From contig CM050999.1 of the NCBI GenBank assembly GCA_027704905.1, forward strand, positions 7,117,124 through 7,181,123: DNA of 64,000 bases, written 5' to 3'. Under the pieces are notes generated by a model. It saw only the letters and a program-made list of their open reading frames with translations. It had not been told where the DNA came from and did no database searches. Both the position numbers and the translations under genes were made by a program. The DNA is from Muraenolepis orangiensis (Eukaryota > Chordata > Actinopteri > Gadiformes > Muraenolepididae). Below are positions 20,214 through 30,970 of this stretch, piece after piece. Position 1 is the first letter of the stretch. Every line of letters starts with the position of its first letter.

Positions 20214-20874
20214 ATGTATGTTTTTAATTGTATAGTTATGTGATATGAGATAATTGAAGTTATTTATGGAGTTATGGAGATGGCAGAAGAAATAACACAA
20301 TTATGTTCTATTGGTATGTATATTGACCTACAGAAGAGGTCAAATTCCAAGGGGTTGTTATTGATCAGGGGTGGGTTTCCCGAAGCCTTCTTAACGCTAC
20401 GTCGTTCGTAAGTTCCACCTTAAGCTGTACCTTAACGTCTCGCCGTGTTTCCCGAAACGTTCTTAGCTAAGTATACCTTCCGTAAGTGACACTTTCGTAG
20501 GGCAGGTCTGGACCTCTCTTAACTCTACCTTAGCGATGTTGTCAGCTCACTCCGCTAGTGGCCACCACTGTTCCGACCCGCAAGCCTCTGAAATCAGCTG
20601 TTGGCCTAGTTTAATTTCAATCTGTGAATCAATATGTAGTTCATAACGGTAATAATATACAACAAAAATACCACATTAATGGGAATGTTTTCATGCCGAA
20701 ATTGTACATTACGGTGGATACATTTTGCACTTTATTGAACATGAAATCGCCTCTTAAACTCCTAAAACTCGAAAACAGTGCTTCACGATTCAGCGCCACC
20801 TCATCCAGCATGACCTCCATCTCCACATTGGTGACGCTGGCGGACCGCTTTTTGCGATGTTTTTGCCCTGACAT

Positions 20875-21129
20875 CAGTGGCGTAGCGGAGGCCCCCGCAG
20901 ACCCCGCGGTGCGGGGGAGCCCCGGAGTTTAGGAGGCCCCCACCCCCAGGGCCTCCCCCCTACCTGTTAAGTTGCTAGGCACCACGGTTTGACTGGCCAT
21001 CTGGCATACCTGCCGGCCCGGACCACCACCCTACCATCGGACTTCACGATCGCGATCCCCCCCCCCCCCCCCCCCCCGTTGGACTTCATGACCTGCGGGG
21101 GAGCCCCGAAATATTGCGCAACACCACTG
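20875..21129. mobile_element. Small nonautonomous hAT-like element with 8-bp TSD
   Basis: Imperfect inverted ends CAGTGGCGTAGCG and CGCAACACCACTG (11 of 13 match) are flanked by the perfect 8-bp repeat CCTGACAT at 20867-20874 and 21130-21137. An 8-bp duplication and CAGTGG ends are hAT hallmarks. The 255-bp interior is GC-rich, with a C homopolymer of about 20 at 21058-21077 and no ORF. Confidence 0.82.
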
Positions 21130-21138
21130 CCTGACATA

Positions 21139-21999
21139 CAGTGGCGGCGCCAGAGATTTTCTCTAGGGGGTGCTGTGGGGTAGCTTGACGTTTCATAGAG
21201 GGTGCTGAAACATTTAGGGTTTCCCATTAATGCACCGGCACTACAGTGGAATTTTCTACTGCAACACCCCCACACGCAGTACACCCGCGACTGTTACAAT
21301 GAAGGCTCGATAATCAGCTCACAGCATATAGGTGTAAGCAGGGGTAAAGTGCTATTTTGGGGAGTGGACGTAACCTCCTATAGGAGGGTCCTCCCCTCCT
21401 CTAGGAGGGTCCGGGGCCATGCTCCCCCGTGAAGATTTCTTTTTAAATATTGAAGTTAAAAGCATCAATTGGTGCACTTTGAGAGCAACATTAAGCGGTC
21501 TCTGCGTTGTGTTTTGCGTTGTTCATGGATGGATGAGACCCGAGCCAGCATACAGTTTAGACGATTTCCTTTTAATCACTGACAAGCTGATAAGAGATAT
21601 AACAAATCAGTATAACATTTAGTATCCCTCACAGCGACTCCTCTCACGTGGAAACATTTACAAAAACAAAAAGGGAAGAGGAAACGTGAGGGACACACTA
21701 TAAAGGGGGGGTGTATTTCTCATTGTGATCGGTGATCGGTGGCAAAAAACGTGATCGTCCCATCCCTAGTGCTGGCCATTGGCCTAATCATATCACCTGT
21801 GTTGGCTTTATGTTTCTGGTCAAAAATGTGTTTGTTTCACATTTGCATTGATGTAATCAATAATTTTTCTAATTTTATTTAATAAAAATAAAAACATTTT
21901 TTTTTAAAAACACATATTTATTGGGGGTGCTTAGGGGGTGCTTTGGCAATCCTGGGGGGTGCTTCAGCACCCCCTAGCTCCCCCCTGGCGCCGCCCCTG
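21139..21999. mobile_element. Nonautonomous hAT element (861 bp) with 8-bp TSD
   Basis: It begins CAGTGGCGGCGCCAG and ends CTGGCGCCGCCCCTG (14 of 15 inverted match), flanked by CTGACATA at 21131-21138 and 22000-22007. Subterminal GGGGGTGCT and AGCACCCCC motifs repeat in inverted order at both ends. No transposase is visible. Its target overlaps the right TSD of the hAT at 20875-21129. Confidence 0.88.
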
Positions 22000-22655
22000 C
22001 TGACATATCTAATGTTACATATCTAATGTTACATATCTAATGTTCATTTCTTGTTGGTGCGCTTTTATTGAAATTGTCAGCCAATCAGAGAGAATTGTGA
22101 ACTACACCAGTTATGTGATGGGGCTGCTGGTTAATCAACCCTAATTGCAAAGTTATTTAAGGCACCATGACAAAGATATAAAAAATATTTAAATCAACCT
22201 TTTCTTGCCAAATAAGGTGTACTGGTAGGTGGCGTAATTAGCTGAGGTGGTGTAGCGAGAAGAGGCTTGATATCACAATCTGAGGTGGCGGGCTCGTGCC
22301 ACCTGTAGGCAATCATTAGATTTACGGTTTGATAATTGAGTTTGTAAGTTTAAAATTCTATGAATATGTTCTCAGTCATGATAAATGCAATATTCTTTAG
22401 TATTCCTGCAGTGTTTTATTGATAAAGAACACCACATCCTCTCATAACGCGGTGAAACAGTCGCTACCTGGAGTGAAAAGTCGATTCTCGAGTCATCGAT
22501 TTCAGCACAACGTCGGACGTAAGAAGGTATACCTTAAGCAGCCTCCTAAGGGATAGTTCGGGGAACACACGTAGAACAGTAAACAACTTTAGTAAGGTAT
22601 ACCTTTCAAGTCTTCGTAACACGCTAAGAGACAACGTTATCGGGAAACCCACCCC

Positions 22656-24240
22656 AAGTCAATTGCAATCCTGTATAAATCTAGGGATATATTCAATAAT
22701 ATGGCCTTCAAATATTCAAGAATTGAATTTGCCATTTGCAGCAAGTACAATAGAATGCTGTATATAATAACCTTTAAAACGACTCTAACTTCAACAGTCT
22801 TACTGCAAAAATGAACGATGAATATTATGAATAACGTCGGTTATAATGATTGCACGAATCCACCATTCAAATCCCTTGCTATGAAATGTGTAGTGATTTA
22901 GTGTATTATAAAAATGTAATTAAAAACATTTAAAATAATGTACAGAGCTTAGTACATTATTTACAGACAGTGCAAATATGATTAGAAAGGGGTTTACTCT
23001 TAAATTATGGAACAATGCTAGTTTAAATTATTTTTTGTATTTATTACCAAATGGAAATAGGAATCTGTATTTTGAACAACATCAGCCAACTAAACCTAAA
23101 GATTACCAGCCCCTACTATAAAAAACAATTCTGACATGACACATTACTGTACACTGTATGACAAATACTAAATAAAACGACCCACAACAGAATCAGATGT
23201 CATTCTAGCGATGTTTCTCATGACGTCACAGCCAAAGTCACGTGTGTGTAGTGTACGTTTGCTGAGGATTCCAGAACGACAACCAAAGAGAGAGGCCTGG
23301 ATAAATGCACTTCATAGAAAGAACTGCAGGAGCCTTCAGGTCACACTCAAGTTTAAAGATGTTTATTGTCCATATGCAACAAGTACAATGGAATGCTTAC
23401 TCCCCATTCCCTCACGCAGTAGGGCTTTTGTAAAACATTAAAGACCTGCTATAACGATACTGTACACAATAAAAACAACACTAAAGTGACTGATGGATGA
23501 TATGTAAATATATATTTCCTGTCAGGTCAGTATTGGGTAACGATTGTGTTCAGTTTCTAAACTTTTGATGACAGTTTCTCAGTAAATGGAATTAAAAACA
23601 TTTAAAAACTCACAATGAAATGCATTTAGCATGAAATAACAGTTAAATAGCGGTTTAACCTGACCACTAAGTAAAAACTCATCATCTTCCAGTGATTGTA
23701 AAGCCTTGAGAGACTCCTTCGTGTCTTTCCCTAACATGTCGATCAGGTGTAAATATCACAGAAGCTCCAATCTGGCTAAAGAGTTGGTTATTTAGCCATC
23801 CTTTCAATGCGTACGAGTGTGGAAGCGATCCTTTACCATACGTTAGTTTAGAAGAATACCTTAGAACAAGCGACTTGATTGAGAGTTTTTTCATACTTTC
23901 TTTCTTTCTTACATTCTTTTACATATAAATGGCATAAAGCAGTCGAGCAGGCGTATGTTCTATGTTCTATGAAACAATAACACACCACATTTTGCCAACC
24001 GTGAAACTGCGCATGCGTGGAAATGAGAGTATCAAGAAGATCACTTTTTTAGCATATCTATGATTTATTATATATGTATAAATATATATATATATATCGA
24101 TCAGTGTCCATTCTTCCTCAATCGCTGAATATGTATGAAATATAAATGATTGAGAAAACAGCATGGATTTAGGCGAACAACATAATCAGACATCATCATA
24201 TAAGTTGAAGCATGAACCCTTGGTTTAGAGTCTCAAGAAG
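22656..24240. other. Intergenic with a LINE tail fragment, no gene seen
   Basis: 23350-23440 (AGATGTTTATTGTCCATATG, ACAAGTACAATGGAATGCTT, ACTCCCCATTCCCTCACGCAG) is the reverse of a LINE 3' end like 49185-49250. 24005-24066 resembles the 3' end of the adjoining OR (24226-24276) at roughly 80%. Confidence 0.5.
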
Positions 24241-24250
24241 ACCACCTTTT

Positions 24251-25276
24251 TCAGCAGATCTGTGATCTATCGTTCGGTTCCAGAGCCGCCGTGACAGCGG
24301 ATGGTGCCGCCGGTCGACGGACTGAGTCGAGGGCGGGCCTGAGCGAGGCCATGAGGCCCGGCGTGGCGGGGAGCATCCTGCGGATGGAGCCGCGGATCTC
24401 CTTTGTCCGGATGCCGTACACCAGCGGGTGGAAGACGGGCGGCACCAGGACGAAGAGCGTGGAGTTGAGGAGGTTCCCCAGCACCGTCACGCTGCTCTCC
24501 CGGTTGTACAGCACCGAGAAGAGGATGCTGACGGAGAAGTTGACGAAGATGATGAGGTGGGGCGCGCAGGTGCTCAGGGCCTTCCGCCGCGAGTCCCGGG
24601 ACCCCTTCAGGCTCACGGACAGGATCTTCATGTAGGACAGCAGCACGCAGGCGAAGGGGAGCACCACCAGGCAGAGGGTGATCAGGAGGCCGTACGCGTT
24701 GACCAGGGCGCTGCGGACGCAGGACAGCTTGACCACCGCCAGGTTGTCACAGAACAGCTTGTTGACGGCGAAGCGGCAGAGGGGCAGCCGCGACGTCAGG
24801 TACACCTGCGACGACAGCAGCACCACCGGCACCAGGTAGGCCACGGCCAGCAGCGCCTTGACCCGGGCGGGGGTGATGATGGCGTGGTACCGCAGGGGCT
24901 TGCAGATGGAGACGTAGCGGTCGTAGGCCATCACCGCCAGGATGGCGTAGGCGCAGCAGGCGTACACGTTGATGCAGAGCACCTGCAGCAGGCAGCCCCC
25001 GTAGGAGGTGAGGGGCGCGCGGGACAGCAGGTTCTCCATCATCTTGGGACACACGGCGCATGAGCCCACGATGCCGTTGAGCGCCAGGTGCAGCAGGAAG
25101 GTGTACATGGGCTTGTGCAGTTTGGGGTCGCCCAGGATCAGAGCGATCAGCAGCGCGTTGGCGCACAGAGTGGAACTGTACAGAAGCAGGCAGAGCACGA
25201 AGAAGGCGTAGTTCAGCGGGCCCGGGGGGCTGTAGGCAGTTAGAGACACCGCCGTGTAGAGGAAGCTTTGGTTCAT
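24251..25276 (-). CDS. Odorant receptor, divergent GC-rich type (341 aa)
   Basis: An intact single-exon OR-type GPCR, distant from the other receptors here. The ATG at 25276 (MNQSFLYTAV) has a good context (CACCATGA) and an immediate NQS glycosylation site. In-frame codons continue six codons upstream without another ATG. Hallmarks: KLHKPMYTFLLHLALNGIVG (TM2), MAYDRYVSICKPLRYHAI (end of TM3), KLFCDNLAVVKLSC (loop 2 cysteines), SYMKIL then RRKALSTCAPHL (TM6) and HPLVYGIRTKEIR (TM7). The C-terminus after TM7 runs about 40 residues longer than usual, rich in Pro, Ala and Arg. Third codon positions are overwhelmingly G or C, unlike the AT-rich ORs at 1.8-15 kb, so it belongs to another lineage or compositional domain. 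Confidence 0.92.
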   Translation of the reverse strand: MNQSFLYTAVSLTAYSPPGPLNYAFFVLCLLLYSSTLCANALLIALILGDPKLHKPMYTFLLHLALNGIVGSCAVCPKMMENLLSRAPLTSYGGCLLQVLCINVYACCAYAILAVMAYDRYVSICKPLRYHAIITPARVKALLAVAYLVPVVLLSSQVYLTSRLPLCRFAVNKLFCDNLAVVKLSCVRSALVNAYGLLITLCLVVLPFACVLLSYMKILSVSLKGSRDSRRKALSTCAPHLIIFVNFSVSILFSVLYNRESSVTVLGNLLNSTLFVLVPPVFHPLVYGIRTKEIRGSIRRMLPATPGLMASLRPALDSVRRPAAPSAVTAALEPNDRSQIC

Positions 25277-26302
25277 GGTGAGGAGGGAGACCACAAGCCA
25301 AACTGGTCATCACTGAAACCCCTGATCGGGTCAAACATCTGAATCTGACTGCCATGCTGCCATACTGGAGCTGTCGGTCTGTCTGTCTGCCTGTCTGTTG
25401 TCTACCTGCCTGTCTGTCTGTCTCTGCTGTCTCTTGGTCTGTTCTAGGATATGGGGCATGATTTTCTCATCTTATAGTGTGATCTAATCTAGTCTTAATG
25501 TCACATGTCCAGTTCTGAGCCAATCAGTGCTGGCCATGTGGCATAACTAACAAAATAAATCACTAAGGTGGGGATAATGAAAGGATAAACATAATTATGT
25601 ATTGGAGAATATGAAGACACATTTTTTTGCAAGATTTGTTGAAAATAAAACGTTATAATAAAACTCCCGGAGCTAGACACAAGGTACACACGTCGGACAA
25701 GAGCTTCCTAGAAGAGTTGGGTTCATGTGTAGCAGATTGTATGGAGCTAGCTGGTTCCACTGAGGTTCCACACACAAAGAGGCCTCAGTGGGGTTGACAG
25801 TGGAGAGATTCCTTTTGAAATCAGACTGAAATCAACTCAACCCAATTATCTGTAGGATAAAAATGATTGATTTGAACATATCAATACAGCACACTGACCG
25901 ACCGTGCTCTGTTCATTTAATTACATTGCTTGTGGGGGTCAAAGGTCTACCAGGTTTACCAGGTGAAAGTTAGTTAAAGGAGACTACGGCTGTGTCCGAA
26001 ATCAGTTTTCCATTTTGTAGTGCTGTCCGTACGTATATTGAGAATTGTTATTGTTACCCTATATAGCGCACTCATCGTATCCCACAATGCATTGTGAAAA
26101 GTATTTTCGCGATTTTTATACTTTCAGCATTGCGCAAGTAAAACAATAGACGGACAAAAGACATCACCGAAGTACATCTTATAGTATATAGGATATATAG
26201 TATATGATATAATGTATGGTAATACGATAGGTGTATATACGGTATATACAGTATTTATATAGGTGTATATGGTGTAGGTGTATATGGTGTATATGGTGTA
26301 TA
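25277..26302. other. Intergenic, no gene seen
   Basis: CTGT-rich simple sequence at 25375-25430 and ATGGTGTAT-type simple repeats at 26200-26300. Nothing coding was recognised. Confidence 0.5.
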
Positions 26303-27616
26303 TGGGGCATTCTACCGAATTAGTTCAAAGTGCGGTCCCACAACAAGAAAAACTATTTAACAAAACAATTAAGTATTCAGACATAGATATTTACTAACAA
26401 TATGTTATGGTCTATTTAAACCCAAGGCATTAAATTAGATAGTGATAAGCTAAATATATACAAAAGCATCATTTATAGGGTACTTTCTATTGGGAAGTAG
26501 CTGTCCCAAACCCTGACATCTAAATTACAATTTCTGTAAATAACAGATTTGATTTTGTTCAATGGTGTATTTACAAAGATCTTTATGATTAAGTTTAAAC
26601 AGAAGTTGGAAGATTTAGATTTATTTTGGGTTTAATTTTTAAATTAAAAAACTATCCTCAAAAAATCATGTCCCCAGTTTTCATGTCACTACCGAAACAC
26701 AAGAGTTTTAGTCCATTGGCTGAGCCTGGTTTTTAGCCACACCCCTGCATTTTTGACCAGGCAGTGACACTGCATCCCTGTCCCTCATGGCTGAATGGTA
26801 AGTAGCTAAATCCCATACTTTTGATATAAATCTGTTCCAAAATCTGAAAATCGGCATGTAACCTTAAGAATTGTCACTACCGAACACATATTCTCTTAAA
26901 TTAAGTAAACCTTTTGGGGTTTTATGCAAAGTATTATGTTTTTATGTGTGTACACCACTTCAAAGACGTGTATGCTAGCCATGTGCTAGCCATGTGCTTG
27001 CTAGCATTCTTTAGTTATGCTCAAAGTTAGCTAGAATTGTCACTACCGAAACAGTCACTACCGAAACATATGGTAAAGTTTCGGTAGTGACATGATCATT
27101 TCGGTAGTGACAAAATGGAATGGTAAGTAGTTAAATCCCATCATTTTGAAATAAATGTGTTCTAAAGTCTGAAAATCAGTGTGTAACTTTAAGAATGGAA
27201 CACATTCTCTTCAATAAAGAAAACTACCGAAACAGTGCAGTCACTACCAAAACAGTGCAGTCACTACTGAAACACTGGATGTTTTGTAAAAAATAAAGTA
27301 TATCAAGTTATCAACTAAAATGTTATCATACTGATTGGTTTAATGTATGTTCAATTTCATCAATCATCAACTCTGGAATCAATATGATCAGTATTATGCA
27401 TTTTACAAAGAAAGATTGCATTTCGATTTTGATGAATTGTATAAATTGAAAATTCATTTTTATTGATTTAATTGTGAAAACCTTCAAGAAATATTTGTAA
27501 AGAAGGGAAGGAAACACAATCTTAACAGGTTAATACTTTTTTACTATAGTGTATTACTATGTTTCGGTAGTGACAATTTTTGGGAGAGGAAAAACATTCC
27601 AACACAGTCTTAAAAT

Positions 27617-30600
27617 CCATCCATCCATCTTCTCCCGCTTATCCGAAATCGGGTCGCGGAGGTAGCAGCTCCAGCAGGGGACTCCAAACTTCCCTCTCCC
27701 TGGCAACATCGACTAGCTCTGACTGGGGGATCCCGAGGCGTTCCCAGGCCAGTGTGGAGATGTAATCACCCCACCTGTACCTCGGTCTGCCCCGTGGTCT
27801 CTTCCCAGTTGGATGTGCCTGGAAAACCTCCCTCGGGAGGCGACCAGGAAGCATCCTTACTAGATGCCCGAACCACCTCAACTGGCTCCTTTCTACGCGA
27901 AGGAGCAGCGGCTCTACTCCGAGTCTCTCACGAGTGACTGAGCTTCTCACCCTATCCCTCAGGGAGATACCAGCCACCCTCCTGAGGAAACTCATTTCGG
28001 CCGCTTGTATTCGCGATCTCGTCCTTTCGGTCATTACCCATTGCTCATGGCCATAGGTGAGGGTAGGAACGAAGACTGATCGGTAGATCGAGAGCTTTGC
28101 CTTCTGGCTCAGCTCTCTTTTGGTTACAACGGTGCGCCAAAGTGCACCCAATACCGCTCCCGCTGCACCTATTCTCCTGTCAATCTCACGCTCCATCCTC
28201 CCCTCACTCGAGAACAAGACCCCGAGATACTTGAACTCCTTCACTTGGGATAAGGACTCCCTCCCTACTTGGAGTAGACAATCCACCGGTTTCCTGCTAA
28301 GAACCATGGCCTCAGATTTGGAGGTGCTGATCCTCATCCCAGCCGCTTCACATTCTGCTGCAAACCGATCCAGTGAGTGCTGAAGGTCACATACTGATGA
28401 CGCAAACAGGACCACATCATCTGCAAACAGCAGCGATTCAATCCTGAGCCCACCATACTGAAACCCCTCCCCTCCATGACTACGCCTTGAAATCCTGTCC
28501 ATGAAAATCACAAACAGGATGGGTGACAAAGCGCAGCCCTGGCGGAGGCCAACACCCACTGAGAACAGGCCTGACTTTGTACCGAGAATCCGGACACAGC
28601 TCCTGCTTTGGGAGTAGAGAGATTGGATGGCCCTCAACAATGACCCCCGCACCCCATACTCCCGCAGCACCCCCCACAGTATTTCCCGAGGGACCCGATC
28701 ATATGCCTTCTCCAAATCTACAAAACACATGTAGACCGGATGGGCATACTCCCAAGCCCCCTCCAGGATCCTTGCAAGAGTGAAAAGCTGGTCCGTTGTT
28801 CCACGACCAGGGCGGAATCCGCATTGTTCCTCTTCAATCTGAGGTTCGACTATCGGCCGAACCCTCCTTTCCAGCACCTTGGAGTAGACTTTCCCAGGGA
28901 GGCTGAGTAATGTGATACCCCTGTAATTGGCACACACCCTCTGGTCACCCTTTTTGAACAGGGGTACCACCACCCCCGTTTGCCACTCCTCAGGCACTGT
29001 CCCAGACTTCCACGCAATGTTGAAAAGACGTGTCATCCATGACAGCCCCTCAACACCCAGAGCCTTTAGCATTTCTGGACGGATCTCATCAACCCCTGGG
29101 GCTTTGCCACTGCGGAGATGTTTGACTACCGCAGTGACTTCCTCCAGGGAGATTGATGTTTGCCGTCCTTCATCCTCCAGCTCTGTCTCTACCATTGAGG
29201 GTGTAGTTGGGTTAAGAAGTTCCTCAAAGTGTTCTTTCCACCGCCCGATCACCTCCTCAGTTGAGGTCAGCAATGTCCCACCCTTACTGTACACAGCTTG
29301 GATGGACCCACGCTTCCCCCTCCTGAGGCGCCGGATTGTTTGCCAGAAACGCTTTGGTGCCGACTGAAAGTCCTTCTCCATGGCTTCTCCGAATTCCTCC
29401 CACACCCGCTGCTTTGCCTCCGCTACAGCCGAGGCTGCCGTCCTCTTGGCCTGTCGATACCTCGCAACCGAGTCCGGAGTCTCACAGGCTAACATAGCCC
29501 GGAAGGCCTCCTTCTTCAGCCGGACGGCTTCCCTGACCACCTGTGTCCACCACGAAGTCCGAGGGTTGCCGCCCCTTGAGGCACCAATGACCTTGAGGCC
29601 ACAACTCTCAACCGCAGCTTCGGCAATAGAAGCTTTGAACAATGACCACTCTGGCTCAATGCCCCCAGCCTCCACAGAGATGCCCGAAAAATTCCGCCGG
29701 AGGTGTGAGTTGAAGGTCTCCCGGACAGGGGCATCCACCAGACGTTCCCAGTTCACCCGCACTACACGTTTGGGCTTACCAGGTCTGTCCAGAGGCTTCC
29801 CCCGCCATCTTACCCAACTCACCACCAGATGGTGATCGGTTGACAGCTCTGCCCCTCTCTTCACCCGAGTGTCCAAAACATGCGGCCTCAGGCCAGATGA
29901 TACGATAACAAAATCGATCATTGACCTTCGGCCTAAGGTGCTCTGGTACCATGTACACTTATGAGCATCCTTATGTTTGAACATGGTGTTTGTTATGGCC
30001 AATCCATGACTAGCACAGAAATCCAATAACAAAACCCCACTCCGGTTCAGATCAGGTAGGCCGTTCATCCCCAACACGCCCCTCCAAGTTTCCCCATCGT
30101 TACCCACGTGTGCGTTGAAGTCTCCCAGGAGGACTATAGAATCCCCTTCCGGAGCCCCATGCAGGACTCCATCCAGGGTGTGCAAGAAGGCGGGATATTC
30201 CGAACTGTTGTTTGGTGCATAGGCACAAACAACAGTCAGAGTTTTCCCTCCCATGACCCTAAGGCGTAGGGAGGCGACCCTCTCGTCCACCGGGGTAAAC
30301 TCCAACAAAGCGGCACTCAGCCGGGGACTTGTGAGTATCCCCACACCCGCCCGGCGCCTCACACCCTGAGCAACTCCAGAGAAGAAAAGAGTCCAACCCC
30401 TATCCAGGAGTTTAGTTCCAGAGCCAGTGCTGTGCGTAGAGGTAAGCCCCACCAGATCTAATTGGTAGCGCTCCACCTCCCGCACCAGCTCAGGCTCCTT
30501 CCCCCCCAGAGAAGTGACATTCCACGTCCCCAAAGCCAGTCTCTGTTGGCTGGGTTTGGTCCGTCGATGCCCCCTGCCTTCACTGCCGCCTAACTGGCAG

Positions 30601-30970
30601 TGCACCCGACCCCAGTGGTTCTTCCCGTAGGTGGTGGGTCCGCGGGAAGGAGAAATGGCCACGTTGCTTTTTCGGGCAATGCCCGACCGGGCTCCGTGGC
30701 TAACCCGGCCACCAGGCGCTCGCTTACGGGCCCTCTTTCCAGGCCTAGCTCCGGAAAGGGGCCCCGGGCTTCCTCCGGGCAGGGTATCCTCAATTCTAGT
30801 TTGTATGTCCATTGAAGTCTTTGAACCATTCTTAGTCTGGCCCCTCCCCTGAGACCAATCTGCCATGGGAGACCCTACCAGGAGCACTAGGCTCCAGACA
30901 ACACAGCTCTCAGGTTCACAGGGACACCCAAACCTCTCCACCACGATAAGGTGATGGTTCCCGGAGAGGC
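27617..30970 (-). mobile_element. Full-length Rex3-type RTE LINE with 12-bp TSD
   Basis: CAGTCTTAAAAT occurs at 27605-27616 and 30971-30982, an exact 12-bp target duplication bounding 3354 bp. On the minus strand the element begins GCCTCTCCGGGAACCATCAC and ends, after a very short 3' UTR, in GATGGATGGATGGATT. A short 3' UTR and GATG-type tail are reported traits of fish Rex3. A single open ORF fills almost all of it (27639-30866). Confidence 0.88.
27639..30866 (-). CDS. Rex3/RTE endonuclease-reverse transcriptase polyprotein (about 1075 aa)
   Basis: This is the retrotransposon protein that would nick target DNA and copy its RNA there. The first ATG in frame inside the element is at 30866 (MADWSQGRGQTK). 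After a basic N-terminus comes an AP-like endonuclease domain (LALGTWNVTSLGGKE, VCAYAPNNSSEYPAF, VLLGDFNAHVGND, RSMIDFVIVSS, ELSTDHHLVVSW), then a reverse transcriptase (LRSGKAPGVDEIRPEML, WQTGVVVPLFKKGD, NYRGITLLSLPGKVYSKVLE, QCGFRPGRGTTDQLF, FVDLEKAYDRVPRE, GLRQGCALSPILFVIF, SLLFADDVVLFAS) and a C-terminal region ending PPRPDFG, TAA. The usual glutamate of the first endonuclease motif reads as GLTSTHS; as far as I recall this is common in fish Rex3. No frameshift or stop is seen. Confidence 0.9.
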   Translation of the reverse strand: MADWSQGRGQTKNGSKTSMDIQTRIEDTLPGGSPGPLSGARPGKRARKRAPGGRVSHGARSGIARKSNVAISPSRGPTTYGKNHWGRVHCQLGGSEGRGHRRTKPSQQRLALGTWNVTSLGGKEPELVREVERYQLDLVGLTSTHSTGSGTKLLDRGWTLFFSGVAQGVRRRAGVGILTSPRLSAALLEFTPVDERVASLRLRVMGGKTLTVVCAYAPNNSSEYPAFLHTLDGVLHGAPEGDSIVLLGDFNAHVGNDGETWRGVLGMNGLPDLNRSGVLLLDFCASHGLAITNTMFKHKDAHKCTWYQSTLGRRSMIDFVIVSSGLRPHVLDTRVKRGAELSTDHHLVVSWVRWRGKPLDRPGKPKRVVRVNWERLVDAPVRETFNSHLRRNFSGISVEAGGIEPEWSLFKASIAEAAVESCGLKVIGASRGGNPRTSWWTQVVREAVRLKKEAFRAMLACETPDSVARYRQAKRTAASAVAEAKQRVWEEFGEAMEKDFQSAPKRFWQTIRRLRRGKRGSIQAVYSKGGTLLTSTEEVIGRWKEHFEELLNPTTPSMVETELEDEGRQTSISLEEVTAVVKHLRSGKAPGVDEIRPEMLKALGVEGLSWMTRLFNIAWKSGTVPEEWQTGVVVPLFKKGDQRVCANYRGITLLSLPGKVYSKVLERRVRPIVEPQIEEEQCGFRPGRGTTDQLFTLARILEGAWEYAHPVYMCFVDLEKAYDRVPREILWGVLREYGVRGSLLRAIQSLYSQSRSCVRILGTKSGLFSVGVGLRQGCALSPILFVIFMDRISRRSHGGEGFQYGGLRIESLLFADDVVLFASSVCDLQHSLDRFAAECEAAGMRISTSKSEAMVLSRKPVDCLLQVGRESLSQVKEFKYLGVLFSSEGRMEREIDRRIGAAGAVLGALWRTVVTKRELSQKAKLSIYRSVFVPTLTYGHEQWVMTERTRSRIQAAEMSFLRRVAGISLRDRVRSSVTRERLGVEPLLLRVERSQLRWFGHLVRMLPGRLPREVFQAHPTGKRPRGRPRYRWGDYISTLAWERLGIPQSELVDVAREREVWSPLLELLPPRPDFG

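Larger units (their letters stand above)
20368..22655 (-). mobile_element. PIF/Harbinger-like DNA element, decayed, carrying two hATs
   Basis: Perfect 15-bp terminal inverted repeats GGGGTGGGTTTCCCG lie at 20368-20382 and (reversed) 22641-22655. Inside, the minus strand at 20874-20641 encodes MSGQKHRKKRSASVTNVEME and EALFSSFRSLRGDF, resembling the N-terminal Myb/SANT-like DNA-binding protein of Harbinger elements. No DDE transposase remains. The reading frame is cut exactly where a small hAT inserted (20875). I see no certain target duplication, so the superfamily is inferred from the Myb-like protein and terminus style. Confidence 0.6.

Noticed and set aside
20368..22655. Target duplication of the Harbinger-like element
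   Set aside because: Flanks TGATCA and AAGTCA do not give a convincing 3-bp duplication beside the TIRs, so none is claimed.
25277..25294. Six extra N-terminal codons for the GC-rich OR
   Set aside because: The extension would need a GTG start; the ATG at 25276 has a good context and normal OR spacing before TM1.
24428..25355. Long open frames antisense and out of frame over the GC-rich OR
   Set aside because: Shadow frames caused by G/C-biased third codon positions of the real OR on the minus strand.
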